This document shows, piece by piece, positions 10,201 through 17,753 of a DNA stretch of 64,000 bases (positions within the stretch are counted from its first letter, which is position 1; every line of letters begins with the position of its first letter). Source of the stretch: Streptomyces sp. CNQ-509 (GTDB lineage: Bacteria; Actinomycetota; Actinomycetes; Streptomycetales; Streptomycetaceae); assembly GCF_001011035.1 (NCBI RefSeq), contig NZ_CP011492.1, positions 1,991,501 to 2,055,500 on the forward strand. Direction: 5' to 3'. A model generated the notes under the pieces. The model saw only the letters and a program-made list of their open reading frames with translations, searched no databases and was not told the DNA's origin. The translations under genes were made by a program, and so were the position numbers.

Positions 10201-11925
10201 ACCGAGATCAGCGAGTTCGTACTCGCGCCCGCCGGCGGCCTGTCGGCGCGGCCGACCGAGGTCGAGGTGAGCACCCCGACCGGGGCGCAGACCGTGGGCG
10301 TGGACGCCAACGGCTGGGTGCGGATCCCGCCGGTGACGACGGACAGGATCGACATCAAGGTCACCGAGACCGAGTCGCTTTCCGTGCACAACCCGTTCGC
10401 GGACCGCGACGTGCAACTGCCCGTGGGCCTCACCGAGGTCTACGTGCCGGCGCTCGGCGAGGACGCGGAGGAAGACCTGCGCACCGAGCCGGTGAAGAAG
10501 GATGAGCCGTTCGAGCTGGAGTGCGGCAGCGGCCCGGTGGTGTCGGTGGACGGGGAGCTCCTCAACACCCGCGCCGAGGGCACGCTGGGCGACCTGGTCG
10601 ACCGCCGGCCCGTCGACATCGAACTGTGCCCGGGCGACGGCGAGACCGCGGGTCCCGTGGAGCTGGCCGCCGGCCGGCACGCGGTCGCCGCGGGCGACGG
10701 CGAGGCGCTGGCCGTCACCGACCTGACGCTGACCCGCGGCGAGCCCGCCGCGGCGGCCGCGGGGCGCGACGTGGAGGCCACCGACTGGGCGGGCGACGAG
10801 CGCGCCGTGACGGTCGGCGAGGGCCAGGACGCGTACCTCACGACGTACGAGAACTACAACGACGGCTGGAAGGCCACGCTCGACGGCGAGGAGCTGGAGT
10901 CGGTGCGGCTCGACGGCTGGCAGCAGGGCTTCCTGGTGCCCGCCGACAAGAGCGGCGAGGTGAAGCTGGAGTACAAGCCGGCGGTCTGGTACGACGCCGG
11001 GATCTTCGCCGGCGTCGCCGCGATCCTGGCGCTGCTCGGGCTGGCGTTCGTCCGCGCCGGGCGGCGCGAGGTGGTCGTCGCCGAGCCGGCGCCGCCGGCG
11101 CCGGGCTGGGTGCTGGGCGCGCTGGTGCTCACCGCCGTGGTCGCCGTGGTGGCCGGGCCGTACGCGCTGATCGTCCCGGCGCTGGCGCTGCTGGCGCGGA
11201 CCCGGGCCGGGCTGCTCGCGCCGCTGGCCCTGGTGGCCATGGCCGGCGCGGGTGTTGCGGCGCTGACCGGTGCGGGCGAGGCTGTCCGCATGGACGAGGG
11301 GGCCTTCAGCGGCGTCGCGCAGGCGCTCGCCGTGCTGGCGCTGGCCGCGGCGCTGGTCACCGCGGAGCGGCCGGAGCCGGCCGGGCCGGAGACCGGGTAC
11401 GGCCCGGACGTCGACCCGGAGGCGGAGACGGCCGCGTTCCCCGCGTACGGCGCGGGTGTGCCCGCGGCGGGTGCGGCCGGCGCCGCGGGCGGTCCGCCGC
11501 CCGGGCCCGGCGGGCCGCCCGGACGTACGGCCGTCGCGGCGGAGCCCGGTGCCGGCGCCGCGCCGCAGGCGGAACCGGACCGGCCGACGCAGCGGTTCTG
11601 GCGCCGCAGGTCCGCGGGCGCGAGCGCCGCGGCGGCGGCAGCCGCGGAGTCCGGCGCCGACCGGACGCCGGCGCTCGGCACCGAGCGGGCGGCGGCGGAC
11701 GACTCGGCGACCCCGCCGCTGGGCACCGCGCAGGACGAGCCGCGCGACGCCTTCGTGCCCAAGCCGCCGATCCCGCTCAGCGGCACGGCGGAGGCGCCGG
11801 ACGCGGCGGATCCGGCCGGCCCGGCGGACGACGTAGAGGACACCCCGCCCGCGGACGCACCGCCCGCGGACACCCCGCCGGACGACGGCACGCCCGCCGA
11901 CCGGCGGGAGGAGAACGGCAAGTGA
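7225..11925 (+). CDS. AftD-like alpha-(1->3)-arabinofuranosyltransferase (DUF3367) with discoidin domains
   Basis: This 1566-residue membrane protein resembles mycobacterial AftD/DUF3367, which adds arabinofuranose from decaprenyl-phosphoryl-arabinose outside the cell. The N-terminal part is polytopic, with the hallmark GGIHDQYFGYAFPMLP near residue 90 and many membrane spans up to about 460. A long extracytoplasmic region follows with two discoidin (F5/8 type C)-like modules, roughly residues 730-870 and 950-1075, then a YfhO-like beta segment (YENYNDGWKATLDG). The C-terminus has a second group of membrane spans and an acidic, proline-rich disordered tail of about 170 residues. Streptomycete walls lack mycolyl-arabinogalactan, so the acceptor is probably another surface glycan or glycolipid. 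The start is fixed by the four-base overlap with the methyltransferase gene. Confidence 0.85.
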   Translation: MTSTLPAQPATPGRPYSPPPPSGPAGARPPESRRSWRWPLGFWAFAFVAWLIPSAGKTTFETKLGVVVDPWKFAGDLGELWHDQNGFGGIHDQYFGYAFPMLPYYLLTDVAQMPTWLAERLWLSLVVTAAFWGALKLADRLGFGTPGTRVLGAVAYALWPVFTIIVGSTSAGALPGAILPWVLLPLLDERLTPRVAAARSALIIPFMGGVNAASTLAALLPALLYVCTRTGSRRTRLLAWWLPGVLLACLWWIVPLLLLGIYGENFLPFIETAHNTTTTMSATEVLRGTGNWVAYLNFGEAWLPGGWTVATGWLPILSSVLAAGLGLAGLARRDLPERRWLVLTVMVVALVTLAGYGGALGAPFSGGVQDALDSWLSPFRNIYKFQPGLALALALGLAHIVAVAAERRGTRANPRRSAWVPAIAALVVLPGLVLPYANGDVLQPGAFDKLPKHWEQTADWLEEYSPDSRALVVPATAHGTYEWGKPIDQPLDVLAESRWAQRDYVPFGTAGSRRAMDAVDQALMTGGEVPGLQAFLARAGLHYVVVRNDLDPDQVGYVPPTTVKQTLTSSGYEKVAEFGPELTGGRIPEGTPLQIEGLFSRQRAVEIYQPADGEDLRPGPAGTLNAAGTAVLSGGPESLLPLSADPGWQGRPAVLAGDAHPGVEEPALKVQADGLRRADTRFGVVNNNTSYTYTEDEKNPEESLQDPGDEPRMIVPEKGTEHQTTAVLDGAAAVTASTSGNWMFHLPQFDPVNAFDGVPQTGWAEGNPDTSKGEWLQIDFTEPTNLEGTLDLTPLPGAGVRPEPVEVEVETPRGSEVSTLQAGGRTQTVRSPEGQADWLRITIRKTEGARTGFAGAGFAEVEIPGVSPVSRQLRLPADAKQVAADAEQISLHRGSDLGGLNPAAAETGLQRRFESGEGEYTVTGRALPVQGRELDALLDDLSALPEERINVTAGSTMPLSPQLSPRNLVDEDLTTAWIAGADESLTLTWPEATEISEFVLAPAGGLSARPTEVEVSTPTGAQTVGVDANGWVRIPPVTTDRIDIKVTETESLSVHNPFADRDVQLPVGLTEVYVPALGEDAEEDLRTEPVKKDEPFELECGSGPVVSVDGELLNTRAEGTLGDLVDRRPVDIELCPGDGETAGPVELAAGRHAVAAGDGEALAVTDLTLTRGEPAAAAAGRDVEATDWAGDERAVTVGEGQDAYLTTYENYNDGWKATLDGEELESVRLDGWQQGFLVPADKSGEVKLEYKPAVWYDAGIFAGVAAILALLGLAFVRAGRREVVVAEPAPPAPGWVLGALVLTAVVAVVAGPYALIVPALALLARTRAGLLAPLALVAMAGAGVAALTGAGEAVRMDEGAFSGVAQALAVLALAAALVTAERPEPAGPETGYGPDVDPEAETAAFPAYGAGVPAAGAAGAAGGPPPGPGGPPGRTAVAAEPGAGAAPQAEPDRPTQRFWRRRSAGASAAAAAAAESGADRTPALGTERAAADDSATPPLGTAQDEPRDAFVPKPPIPLSGTAEAPDAADPAGPADDVEDTPPADAPPADTPPDDGTPADRREENGK

Positions 11926-11930
11926 ACACC

Positions 11931-11960
11931 GGTGGGCGCCCCGCACCCGGGGCGCCCACC
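11931..11960 (+). terminator. Hairpin between arabinosyltransferase and condensation-fold genes
   Basis: A perfect 12-bp stem (GGTGGGCGCCCC with 11949-11960) and 6-base loop start 5 bases past the stop codon. The next gene's AAGGAGAGG ribosome site begins just after it. It may be a partial terminator or processing site inside the cluster. Confidence 0.6.
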
Positions 11961-11977
11961 GCGAAGGAGAGGCGTAG

Positions 11978-13360
11978 ATGACGGTGACGCAGCCCGCCCG
12001 GCCCGCCCCCGCGGCGCCGGGACGGGTCCCGTTCCCCACGGTGGACGAGGTCTCGCTGCACTGCACGGATCCGGTGGAGCCGGAGACCGTGCACATCGAG
12101 CTCCACTTCCCCGGGCGGTTCGAGCCCGAGCGGCTGCGCACCGCGCTCGCCGAGGCCGCACGCAGGCACCCGCGGTTCCAGCAGCGCAAGGCCGCCAGCC
12201 GCTGGTGGCACCGCCGTTACCAGTGGCAGGTGACCCCGGAGGCCGACGTCGACCCGGTCACGTTCCTGCCCGCCGGGCCCGGCGTGCTGGAGGCGGCGCG
12301 CGAGCGGACCTTGACCGACTGCCCGCCGCTGGACGCCGCGCCGCCGGTGCGCATCGAGGCCGTCGAGACCGGGGACGGCGGCACGGTCCTGATGGCCACC
12401 GTCAACCACACGGCCATGGACGGTCCCTCCTGCCTGCGGGTGCTGGCGACCGCGGCAGAGGTGTACGCGGGCGGCCAACCGCAGCCGGCGGCTTCCCCCG
12501 GCGGTGCCTCCCCGGCCCGTACGGGACCGAAGGCGGCCTCCGCGCCGCCCCCGCCCCCGGCCGCCGACGCCGGCCGCTCGCGCCCCGCCCGCCCCGCCCG
12601 CATCGCCGGCGACACGTCGTCTTCCGGGGCTCCCGGCACCGGCAACGGCCTGCTCCTCCTCGACCTGCCCGCCCCCCGCCGCACCTCCTACGGCGCCACC
12701 GTCAACGACCAGCTCCTCGTCGCCACGTGCCTCACCGCCGCCCGCTGGAACCGCGCGCACGGCGCCCGCACCGCCCCGGTGCGCATCACCATGCCCGTCG
12801 ACAACCGCGCGCGGGAGTCGGCGGAGATGCTGATCGGCAACGGCACCCGGCTGACCGAGGTCGGCTTCGGCCCCGGGGAGCGGGCCGACGCGGAGGCGCT
12901 GACCGGCGGCGAGGCGCCTGACCGGGCGGCGGTCGAGCGGCTGCTGCGCGCCACCATGGCCCGTACGCACACGCTGAAGTCCGAGCCGAGCCACCCGCTG
13001 GGCCTCTACGGGAGGGTGCTCACCGCGCCGGTGCTGCCCGTCGGCGTCCGCGGCGTGCTGGCCCGAACGCTGCGCAGCGCCGCCGCGCCGCTGATGTCGA
13101 CCACCCTGCTCTCCAACATCGGCCGCATCGTCTACCCGCTGGACTTCGGCGACGCCGGCCGCCCGACCGCGGTGTGGTTCTCGGCCCCCTCCCGGATGCC
13201 GCGCGGTCTCGCGATCACCGCCGCGTCCACCGCGGGCCGGCTGCACCTGGCCATCCGCTACTCCCGTGCCCTCCTCGACCACGCCGCGGCCGTCCGCATC
13301 GGCGAGCTGATGCAGCAGGGTCTCGCGGCCTGCGCGGAGGACGCGGGGGATCCGGCGTGA
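11978..13360 (+). CDS. Condensation/PapA-fold acyltransferase-like protein
   Basis: The 460-residue protein shows the chloramphenicol-acetyltransferase-like fold of NRPS condensation domains and PapA acyltransferases. The catalytic segment is NHTAMDG (near residue 145), corresponding to HHxxxDG with Asn in place of the first His; the second His and the Asp-Gly are kept. A TVNDQLLVA stretch (about 241) and a PVDNRARE segment (about 271) match the second half of this fold. It stands alone without carrier or adenylation domains, so it probably acylates a hydroxyl on a lipid or glycan rather than making peptides. An AAGGAGAGG ribosome site precedes the ATG, and its stop overlaps the next start. 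Confidence 0.75.
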   Translation: MTVTQPARPAPAAPGRVPFPTVDEVSLHCTDPVEPETVHIELHFPGRFEPERLRTALAEAARRHPRFQQRKAASRWWHRRYQWQVTPEADVDPVTFLPAGPGVLEAARERTLTDCPPLDAAPPVRIEAVETGDGGTVLMATVNHTAMDGPSCLRVLATAAEVYAGGQPQPAASPGGASPARTGPKAASAPPPPPAADAGRSRPARPARIAGDTSSSGAPGTGNGLLLLDLPAPRRTSYGATVNDQLLVATCLTAARWNRAHGARTAPVRITMPVDNRARESAEMLIGNGTRLTEVGFGPGERADAEALTGGEAPDRAAVERLLRATMARTHTLKSEPSHPLGLYGRVLTAPVLPVGVRGVLARTLRSAAAPLMSTTLLSNIGRIVYPLDFGDAGRPTAVWFSAPSRMPRGLAITAASTAGRLHLAIRYSRALLDHAAAVRIGELMQQGLAACAEDAGDPA

Positions 13361-14148
13361 GCCGGGCCGGGGCCCCGGCCTCGCTGCGGGAGTTCTACGA
13401 GAACCCGGCGGTCCCCGTCGCCTCAGGCGACGCCCGCAGCCGGCGGCAGGCGCGGATGCTGGCGGACGCCCTGGGCCCGTTCCGTACCGGCGCGGCGCCC
13501 GCGGTCGTCGTGGACGTCGGGTGCGGCGACGGCTCCGCCGCCGCCGTGGCCGCGGGTGTGCTCGACGCGCGGCGCCCCGGCGGGCAGCGCATCGTCGCCG
13601 TCGACTGGTCGCACGACGCGCTGCGCCGCGCCAGGACCCGTACCCGCGACGCCGCCGCCGGCACACCGGTCCACGTCGTCCGCGGCGGGCTGCCGGACGG
13701 CGCGGCGCAGCCCGCGGGGCTGCCGTTCGCCGCGGGCAGCGCGGACGCCGTGCTGTTCAGCGAGGTCGTGGAGCACCTGGTCGATCCGGACGCCGCGCTC
13801 GACGAACTGCGCCGCGTGCTGCGGCCCGGTGGCCATCTGCTGCTCTCCACCCCCAACCTGGCGGCCTGGTACAACCGTGCGCTGCTGCTGGCCGGCGTGC
13901 AGCCGGTGTTCTCGGAGGTCAGCCTGCGCGGCATCCACGGCCGCCCCGGCAGCCAGGTCGTCGGCCACCTCCGGCTCTACACGGCCCGCGCACTCCGGGG
14001 TTTTCTGGCGGCCTCCGGCTTTACCGTGGAGAAGGTGGCCGGCGCGCCATACCACGACGTGCCCAGGCCGCTGCGGCCGTTCGACCGCGCCCTGTGCCGG
14101 GCGCCGTCGCTGGCCTCGATCCTGCTCGTCCACGCCAGGCGGGAGTAG
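13357..14148 (+). CDS. Class I SAM-dependent methyltransferase (glycan cluster, second copy)
   Basis: This 263-residue protein has a clear SAM-binding loop (VVDVGCGDGSAAAVA, about 49-63), an acidic residue at the end of strand 2 (VAVDWSHDAL) and the LFSEVVEHLVDPDAAL motif. It starts at GTG within the GTGA overlap with the condensation-fold gene; a longer in-frame extension upstream is antisense-like noise inside that gene. It is not a recent duplicate of the first methyltransferase, since the two share only family motifs. It probably methylates an intermediate of the cluster's product. Confidence 0.85.
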   Translation: MSRAGAPASLREFYENPAVPVASGDARSRRQARMLADALGPFRTGAAPAVVVDVGCGDGSAAAVAAGVLDARRPGGQRIVAVDWSHDALRRARTRTRDAAAGTPVHVVRGGLPDGAAQPAGLPFAAGSADAVLFSEVVEHLVDPDAALDELRRVLRPGGHLLLSTPNLAAWYNRALLLAGVQPVFSEVSLRGIHGRPGSQVVGHLRLYTARALRGFLAASGFTVEKVAGAPYHDVPRPLRPFDRALCRAPSLASILLVHARRE

Positions 14149-14151
14149 TCG

Positions 14152-15258
14152 ATGTGGTGGGGGGTTGCGGCGGCGCTGCTGGCGAACGTCTTCATCAGCT
14201 GCGGCTTCGTGCTGGAGAAGCGGGCCCTGTCGGCGCTGCCGGAGCTGAGCGTGAAGCGGCCGGCCCGCATGGTGCGGGTACTGGTGTCCAGCCCGCTCTG
14301 GCTGGCGGGCTGCCTCAGCCTGGGGCTGGGTTTCGCGGCCCAGTTGCTCTGCTACCGCACGCTGCCGCTGGCCGCCGCGCAGGGCATCCTCGTCTCGGGG
14401 CTGGTGCTGCTGGTCCTGCTGTCGTCGCGGTTCCTCGGCGAGCGGCTGAGCGCGCGCGAACTGGCGGGGGTGGCCGCGATCCTGCTCTCGCTGGGGATGA
14501 TCGTGCTCTCCCTGGACCAGGACGCGGACACGGTCAGCACCTCGGCGCCGGCCGGGCGGTTCCTGCTCGTCGCGCTCCCGTCGCTGGCCGCGGGGCTGTG
14601 GCTGTACCTGGCGGCGGAGCTGCGCGCCAAGCGGCGGCACCGGATCCCGACGACGGGCATCGCGTACGGGGTCGGGGTGGGCTTCCTGTACGGGGTCAGC
14701 TCGCTCACGATCAAGGGCGTGTCGGGTCTCGTGTCGGGCTCCGACGTGCTCGGCACCGCGGGCGACCTGCTGGCGTCGCCGTACCCGTACACGCTGGCGT
14801 TCACCGCGGTGGCGGGGCTGGTGATGTCGCAGGCCGCGCTGCAACGCTGCCGGGCGTCGCTGATCGTGCCGGTGTGCACGACGGCCAACTGCCTGCACGC
14901 CGTCGCCGCGGGCACGTTCGTCTTCGGTGAGCCGCTGCCGCATGACGCGCCGCGGCTGCTGCTGCGGCTGGGCGGGATCGCGCTGGCGGTGTCGGTGCTG
15001 CTGGCGCTCCCGCGCCACGACGAACCTGCTCCGGAGGAGCCGGCCGGCGACGCGCCGGGCCCCGGGCCCGTACGCGACGGTGAGCCGGAGGCCGCGGGCG
15101 GCGACGGGCCGGAGGCCGTACGCGGCGGACTGCCCCGCTCCGCACCGGAACCCGGCACCGCGCCCGCGCCCGAGCCCGCCGCGCCCGAGCGGCGGCCTCC
15201 CGCCGCGCTGCCGCCCGCCCCCGTACCGACCCCCCACCGTGGAGGACCAGTCCCGTGA
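14152..15258 (+). CDS. DMT/EamA-like multi-span membrane protein
   Basis: The 368-residue protein has about nine or ten hydrophobic segments over residues 1-285 and a Pro/Ala/Glu-rich cytoplasmic tail of about 80 residues. The repeated pattern (LEKRAL after the first span, a VCTTANCLHAVAAGTFVFGEPL segment late) fits the drug/metabolite transporter superfamily, which includes exporters and lipid-linked-sugar flippases of the ArnE/F type. Within a glycan cluster, a flippase role is an attractive inference. The gene begins 3 bases after the methyltransferase stop and overlaps the Trm112-like gene by four bases. Confidence 0.75.
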   Translation: MWWGVAAALLANVFISCGFVLEKRALSALPELSVKRPARMVRVLVSSPLWLAGCLSLGLGFAAQLLCYRTLPLAAAQGILVSGLVLLVLLSSRFLGERLSARELAGVAAILLSLGMIVLSLDQDADTVSTSAPAGRFLLVALPSLAAGLWLYLAAELRAKRRHRIPTTGIAYGVGVGFLYGVSSLTIKGVSGLVSGSDVLGTAGDLLASPYPYTLAFTAVAGLVMSQAALQRCRASLIVPVCTTANCLHAVAAGTFVFGEPLPHDAPRLLLRLGGIALAVSVLLALPRHDEPAPEEPAGDAPGPGPVRDGEPEAAGGDGPEAVRGGLPRSAPEPGTAPAPEPAAPERRPPAALPPAPVPTPHRGGPVP

Positions 15259-15470
15259 ACCCCGAAGACCCGCTGCTGAAGATCCTCGTCTGCCCGCTCG
15301 ACAAGGGGCCGCTGACCCTGCTGGACTCCGGCGACGCGCTCTACAACCCGCGGCTGCGGCGCCGCTATCCGGTGCGCGACGGCATACCGCAGTTGCTGCC
15401 GGCCTCCGGCGAGGCGGTGTCCGACGAGGAGCACGAGCGGATCACCGGCGGCCCGCAGTCCCGGGCCTGA
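15255..15470 (+). CDS. Trm112-like small zinc-ribbon-type protein
   Basis: The 71-residue protein has the Trm112/UPF0434 pattern: LKILVCPLDKGPL near the N-terminus and RRRYPVRDGIPQLLP near residue 40. Eukaryotic and archaeal Trm112 activates several class I methyltransferases by forming heterodimers; bacterial members are less studied. It starts at GTG in the GTGA overlap with the membrane-protein gene and is the last gene of a run containing two methyltransferases, so a partner role is a reasonable guess. The stop is 3 bases from the convergent M23 gene. Confidence 0.85.
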   Translation: MNPEDPLLKILVCPLDKGPLTLLDSGDALYNPRLRRRYPVRDGIPQLLPASGEAVSDEEHERITGGPQSRA

Positions 15471-15473
15471 GCG

Positions 15474-16580
15474 CTACTCCGCCGGCGCCTCGCGCAGCCG
15501 TACGCCCTTGCCCCTCAGCCACGGCTCCGGGTCAATCCCCGAGCCGAACTGCGGTGTCACCCGGGCCTCGAAGTGCAGGTGCGGTCCCGTGGAGTTGCCG
15601 GTGGTGCCGGCGCGGCCGAGGGGCTGGCCGGGGAAGACCCGCTCGCCGGGCTTGGCGCGGACCTCGGAGAGGTGGGCGTAGAAGGTGTAGTAGCCGTCGT
15701 CGTGCCGGACGGTGACGGAGTTGCCGAAGGCGTCATCGCAGCCGATCTCGTACACCACGCCGTATCCGACGCTGCCCACCGGCTTGCCCTCCTTGACGGC
15801 GAAGTCGAGGCCCGTGTGCCGGGAGGACCACATCCCGCCGGCCTGGCCGAAGCGCGAGGAGAGGGTGTAACGGCCCACCGGCGCCGTCCACTTGCGGCCC
15901 GCAAGCGCCTTGCCGTCAGCGCTCAGCGTCACGGCGCGGGAGCGCTCGCCGCGCGGGCAGGCGGAGCTGCGCGAGCGGGCGGCCTGCGCGGTCTGCAGGC
16001 CGTCCAGCCGGCCCTGCGCCCGCTCCAGCTTGCGCTCGATGAACCGCTTCACCCGCGCCTGCGTGTGCAGTTCCGCCCGCAGGTCGGCGAGCGCGACGGC
16101 CTGGCGCTCGCGTTCGTCTGCGAGCCGCCGCTCGGCCTGCTCGGCGCGGTGGTAGAGGCCGGCCGCGGCCTGCTCGCCCTTGTCGAGCAGGAAGACCCGG
16201 TCGAGCAGGTCCTCGGGGGTGCGCGCGGACATCAGCGCGGCGGTGGGGCCGAGGCCGCCGGACCGGTAGTGGTGGGCGGCGAGCTGCCCGATCCGGCCGC
16301 GCAGCACGACGAGCCTGCGGTGCTGGGCGCGGACGGCCCGCTGAAGCTTGGCGATCTTCACGCGCTGCGCGGCGGACGCCCGGCGGGCGGCCTCGTAGCG
16401 CTCGGTGGCCGCGGCGGCGTCCCGGAACAGCCGGTCGACGGTGCCGCGCACCGCCCGTACCCCGGCCTTGCCGTCGCTCCCCGGGTCGGGGCGGGCGGCG
16501 GCGTGCGGAACGCCGGCGGGCACGACAAGGGCGACGCACAGGGCCGCGGTCGCTCCTGTTTGTGTGATAACTCGTCGCAT
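15474..16580 (-). CDS. Secreted M23-family peptidase (LytM-like, coiled coil)
   Basis: This 368-residue protein has a signal peptide (about residues 1-28, ending AAARP), a long alpha-helical coiled-coil region (about 45-205) rich in Arg, Ala and Glu, and a C-terminal M23 domain (about 230-360). The zinc-site motifs are present: HTGLDFAV (H-x3-D type) and GPHLHFEARV (HLH). This is the NlpD/EnvC-like arrangement. With both motifs intact, the domain may be an active endopeptidase that cuts peptidoglycan cross-bridges. It is monocistronic, and no dedicated hairpin is seen in the 3-base gap to the neighbouring stop. Confidence 0.88.
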   Translation of the reverse strand: MRRVITQTGATAALCVALVVPAGVPHAAARPDPGSDGKAGVRAVRGTVDRLFRDAAAATERYEAARRASAAQRVKIAKLQRAVRAQHRRLVVLRGRIGQLAAHHYRSGGLGPTAALMSARTPEDLLDRVFLLDKGEQAAAGLYHRAEQAERRLADERERQAVALADLRAELHTQARVKRFIERKLERAQGRLDGLQTAQAARSRSSACPRGERSRAVTLSADGKALAGRKWTAPVGRYTLSSRFGQAGGMWSSRHTGLDFAVKEGKPVGSVGYGVVYEIGCDDAFGNSVTVRHDDGYYTFYAHLSEVRAKPGERVFPGQPLGRAGTTGNSTGPHLHFEARVTPQFGSGIDPEPWLRGKGVRLREAPAE

Positions 16581-16695
16581 CGGCTGATGCTTACCGACCT
16601 GCGGCGCGGCACGACGCAGGGAACACGGGGTGTCGGTGTATATCGCCCGTCCGGCGCAGCCGCCCGCGCCCCCGCGCTCCCCCGGCCGTGGTACG

Positions 16696-16732
16696 CCGCA
16701 CCCCGCCGGCCGACGGCGCCGGCGGGGTGCGG
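16696..16732 (-). terminator. Strong hairpin downstream of the ABC permease operon
   Basis: A perfect 15-bp stem (CCGCACCCCGCCGGC at 16696-16710 with 16718-16732) with a 7-base loop lies about 70 bases beyond the last permease stop codon on the minus strand. Its right arm runs straight into the heptamer repeat. Confidence 0.7.
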
Positions 16733-16776
16733 GTTGCGGGTTGCGGGTTGCGGGTTGCGGGTTGCGGGTTGCGGGG
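16729..16776. repeat. Heptanucleotide tandem repeat (GCGGGTT)n
   Basis: Six perfect head-to-tail copies of GCGGGTT run from 16729 to 16770, followed by a partial copy ending GCGGGG. GGG runs occur every 7 bases, so the plus strand has a G-quadruplex pattern (G3 tracts with 4-base loops). It lies between a permease stop codon and the operon's hairpin. Its period is a multiple of neither 3 nor a helical turn, and slippage is the likely origin. Confidence 0.9.
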
Positions 16777-16799
16777 TCAGGGTGGTGCCGTCCCGGAAC

Positions 16800-17753
16800 C
16801 TACTTCACTGATCCGGCTGTGAGTCCGGAGACGACGTGTCGTTCGATGAAGGCGAAGAGGACGACGACGGGGATGATGGCGACGACGGAGGCGGCGAAGA
16901 GGTAGTTCCATTCGACGGTGTAGTTGCCGATGAAGTTGTTGATGCCGACGGTCAGGGGTTGTTTCTCCGGTTCGGTCATGAGGGTGAGGCCCATCACGAA
17001 TTCGTTCCAGGTGGAGATGAATGTGAAGATGAGGGCGGTGACCACGCCGGGCATGGCCAGGGGGAGGGTGACCCGGAAGAGTGCGCCGAAGCGTCCGGTG
17101 CCGTCGACCATCGCGGCTTCCTCCAGTTCTGCGGGGATGGAGGAGATGTAGGCGGTGAGGATCCAGATGGCGAAGGCGAGGTTGAAGGCGCCGTTGGCCA
17201 GGATGAGTGTCCAGGTGGAGTTGAGCATGTCGAGCTGGTGGAACTCGCGGTAGAGGCCGATGAGGAGCGCGGTCGGCTGGAACATCTGGGTGACGAGGAC
17301 CAGCAGGAGGAATGCTTTGCGGCCGCGGTAGCGCACGCGGGCGGTGTAGTAGGCGGCGGGCAGGGATACCAGCAGGACGAGGAGGGTGGCGCCGCCTGCG
17401 ATGAGGAGGGTGACCTGGAGGTTGTCGCCGAGGGTGGATTCCTTCCACACGTCGGTGAGGTTGTTCCACTCGAAGGAGGTGGGCAGGTAGGTGCGGTCGC
17501 GGAGTTCGTCCGCGGGCCGCAGCGCGGTGATGATCATCTCCAGGTACGGTGCGATGAAGATGACCGCGAGCATCCAGGCGCTCGCGGCGGTGACCAGGGT
17601 GCGGGGGCCGTACTTCCTGCGTGTGGCGGCGCTCTTGCGGCTGTTGGCGTTCTTGGTGCTTTTGGCTGCCCTGCCGCGGTCGCCGTCTTTCGCGTCGGCT
17701 TGTTTGGTGACGGGGTCGTTTTCGGGGGTGTGTGAGGGCGCGGGGAGGGTCAT
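16800..17753 (-). CDS. Carbohydrate ABC transporter permease, MalG-type (first ABC operon)
   Basis: The 317-residue protein has a charged cytoplasmic N-terminus (about 55 residues), six membrane spans, and the EAA loop that docks the ATPase (EEAAMVDGTGRFGALFRVTLP, about residues 210-230). It ends in the VSGLTAGSVK tail typical of CUT1-family MalG-type permeases. It pairs with the upstream MalF-type permease, overlapping it by four bases (ATGA). No ATPase gene is present; streptomycetes commonly use a shared MsiK ATPase for such importers. Confidence 0.92.
   Translation of the reverse strand: MTLPAPSHTPENDPVTKQADAKDGDRGRAAKSTKNANSRKSAATRRKYGPRTLVTAASAWMLAVIFIAPYLEMIITALRPADELRDRTYLPTSFEWNNLTDVWKESTLGDNLQVTLLIAGGATLLVLLVSLPAAYYTARVRYRGRKAFLLLVLVTQMFQPTALLIGLYREFHQLDMLNSTWTLILANGAFNLAFAIWILTAYISSIPAELEEAAMVDGTGRFGALFRVTLPLAMPGVVTALIFTFISTWNEFVMGLTLMTEPEKQPLTVGINNFIGNYTVEWNYLFAASVVAIIPVVVLFAFIERHVVSGLTAGSVK

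Noticed and set aside
7273..12189. A very long open frame on the minus strand opposite the arabinosyltransferase gene.
   Set aside because: It is Arg/Gly/Ala/Pro-rich without family motifs and mirrors the GC-biased codons of the real gene. It is a shadow.
16729..16776. The heptamer array as a possible CRISPR or integration site.
   Set aside because: There are no spacers, the unit is only 7 bases, and no cas or integrase gene is near.
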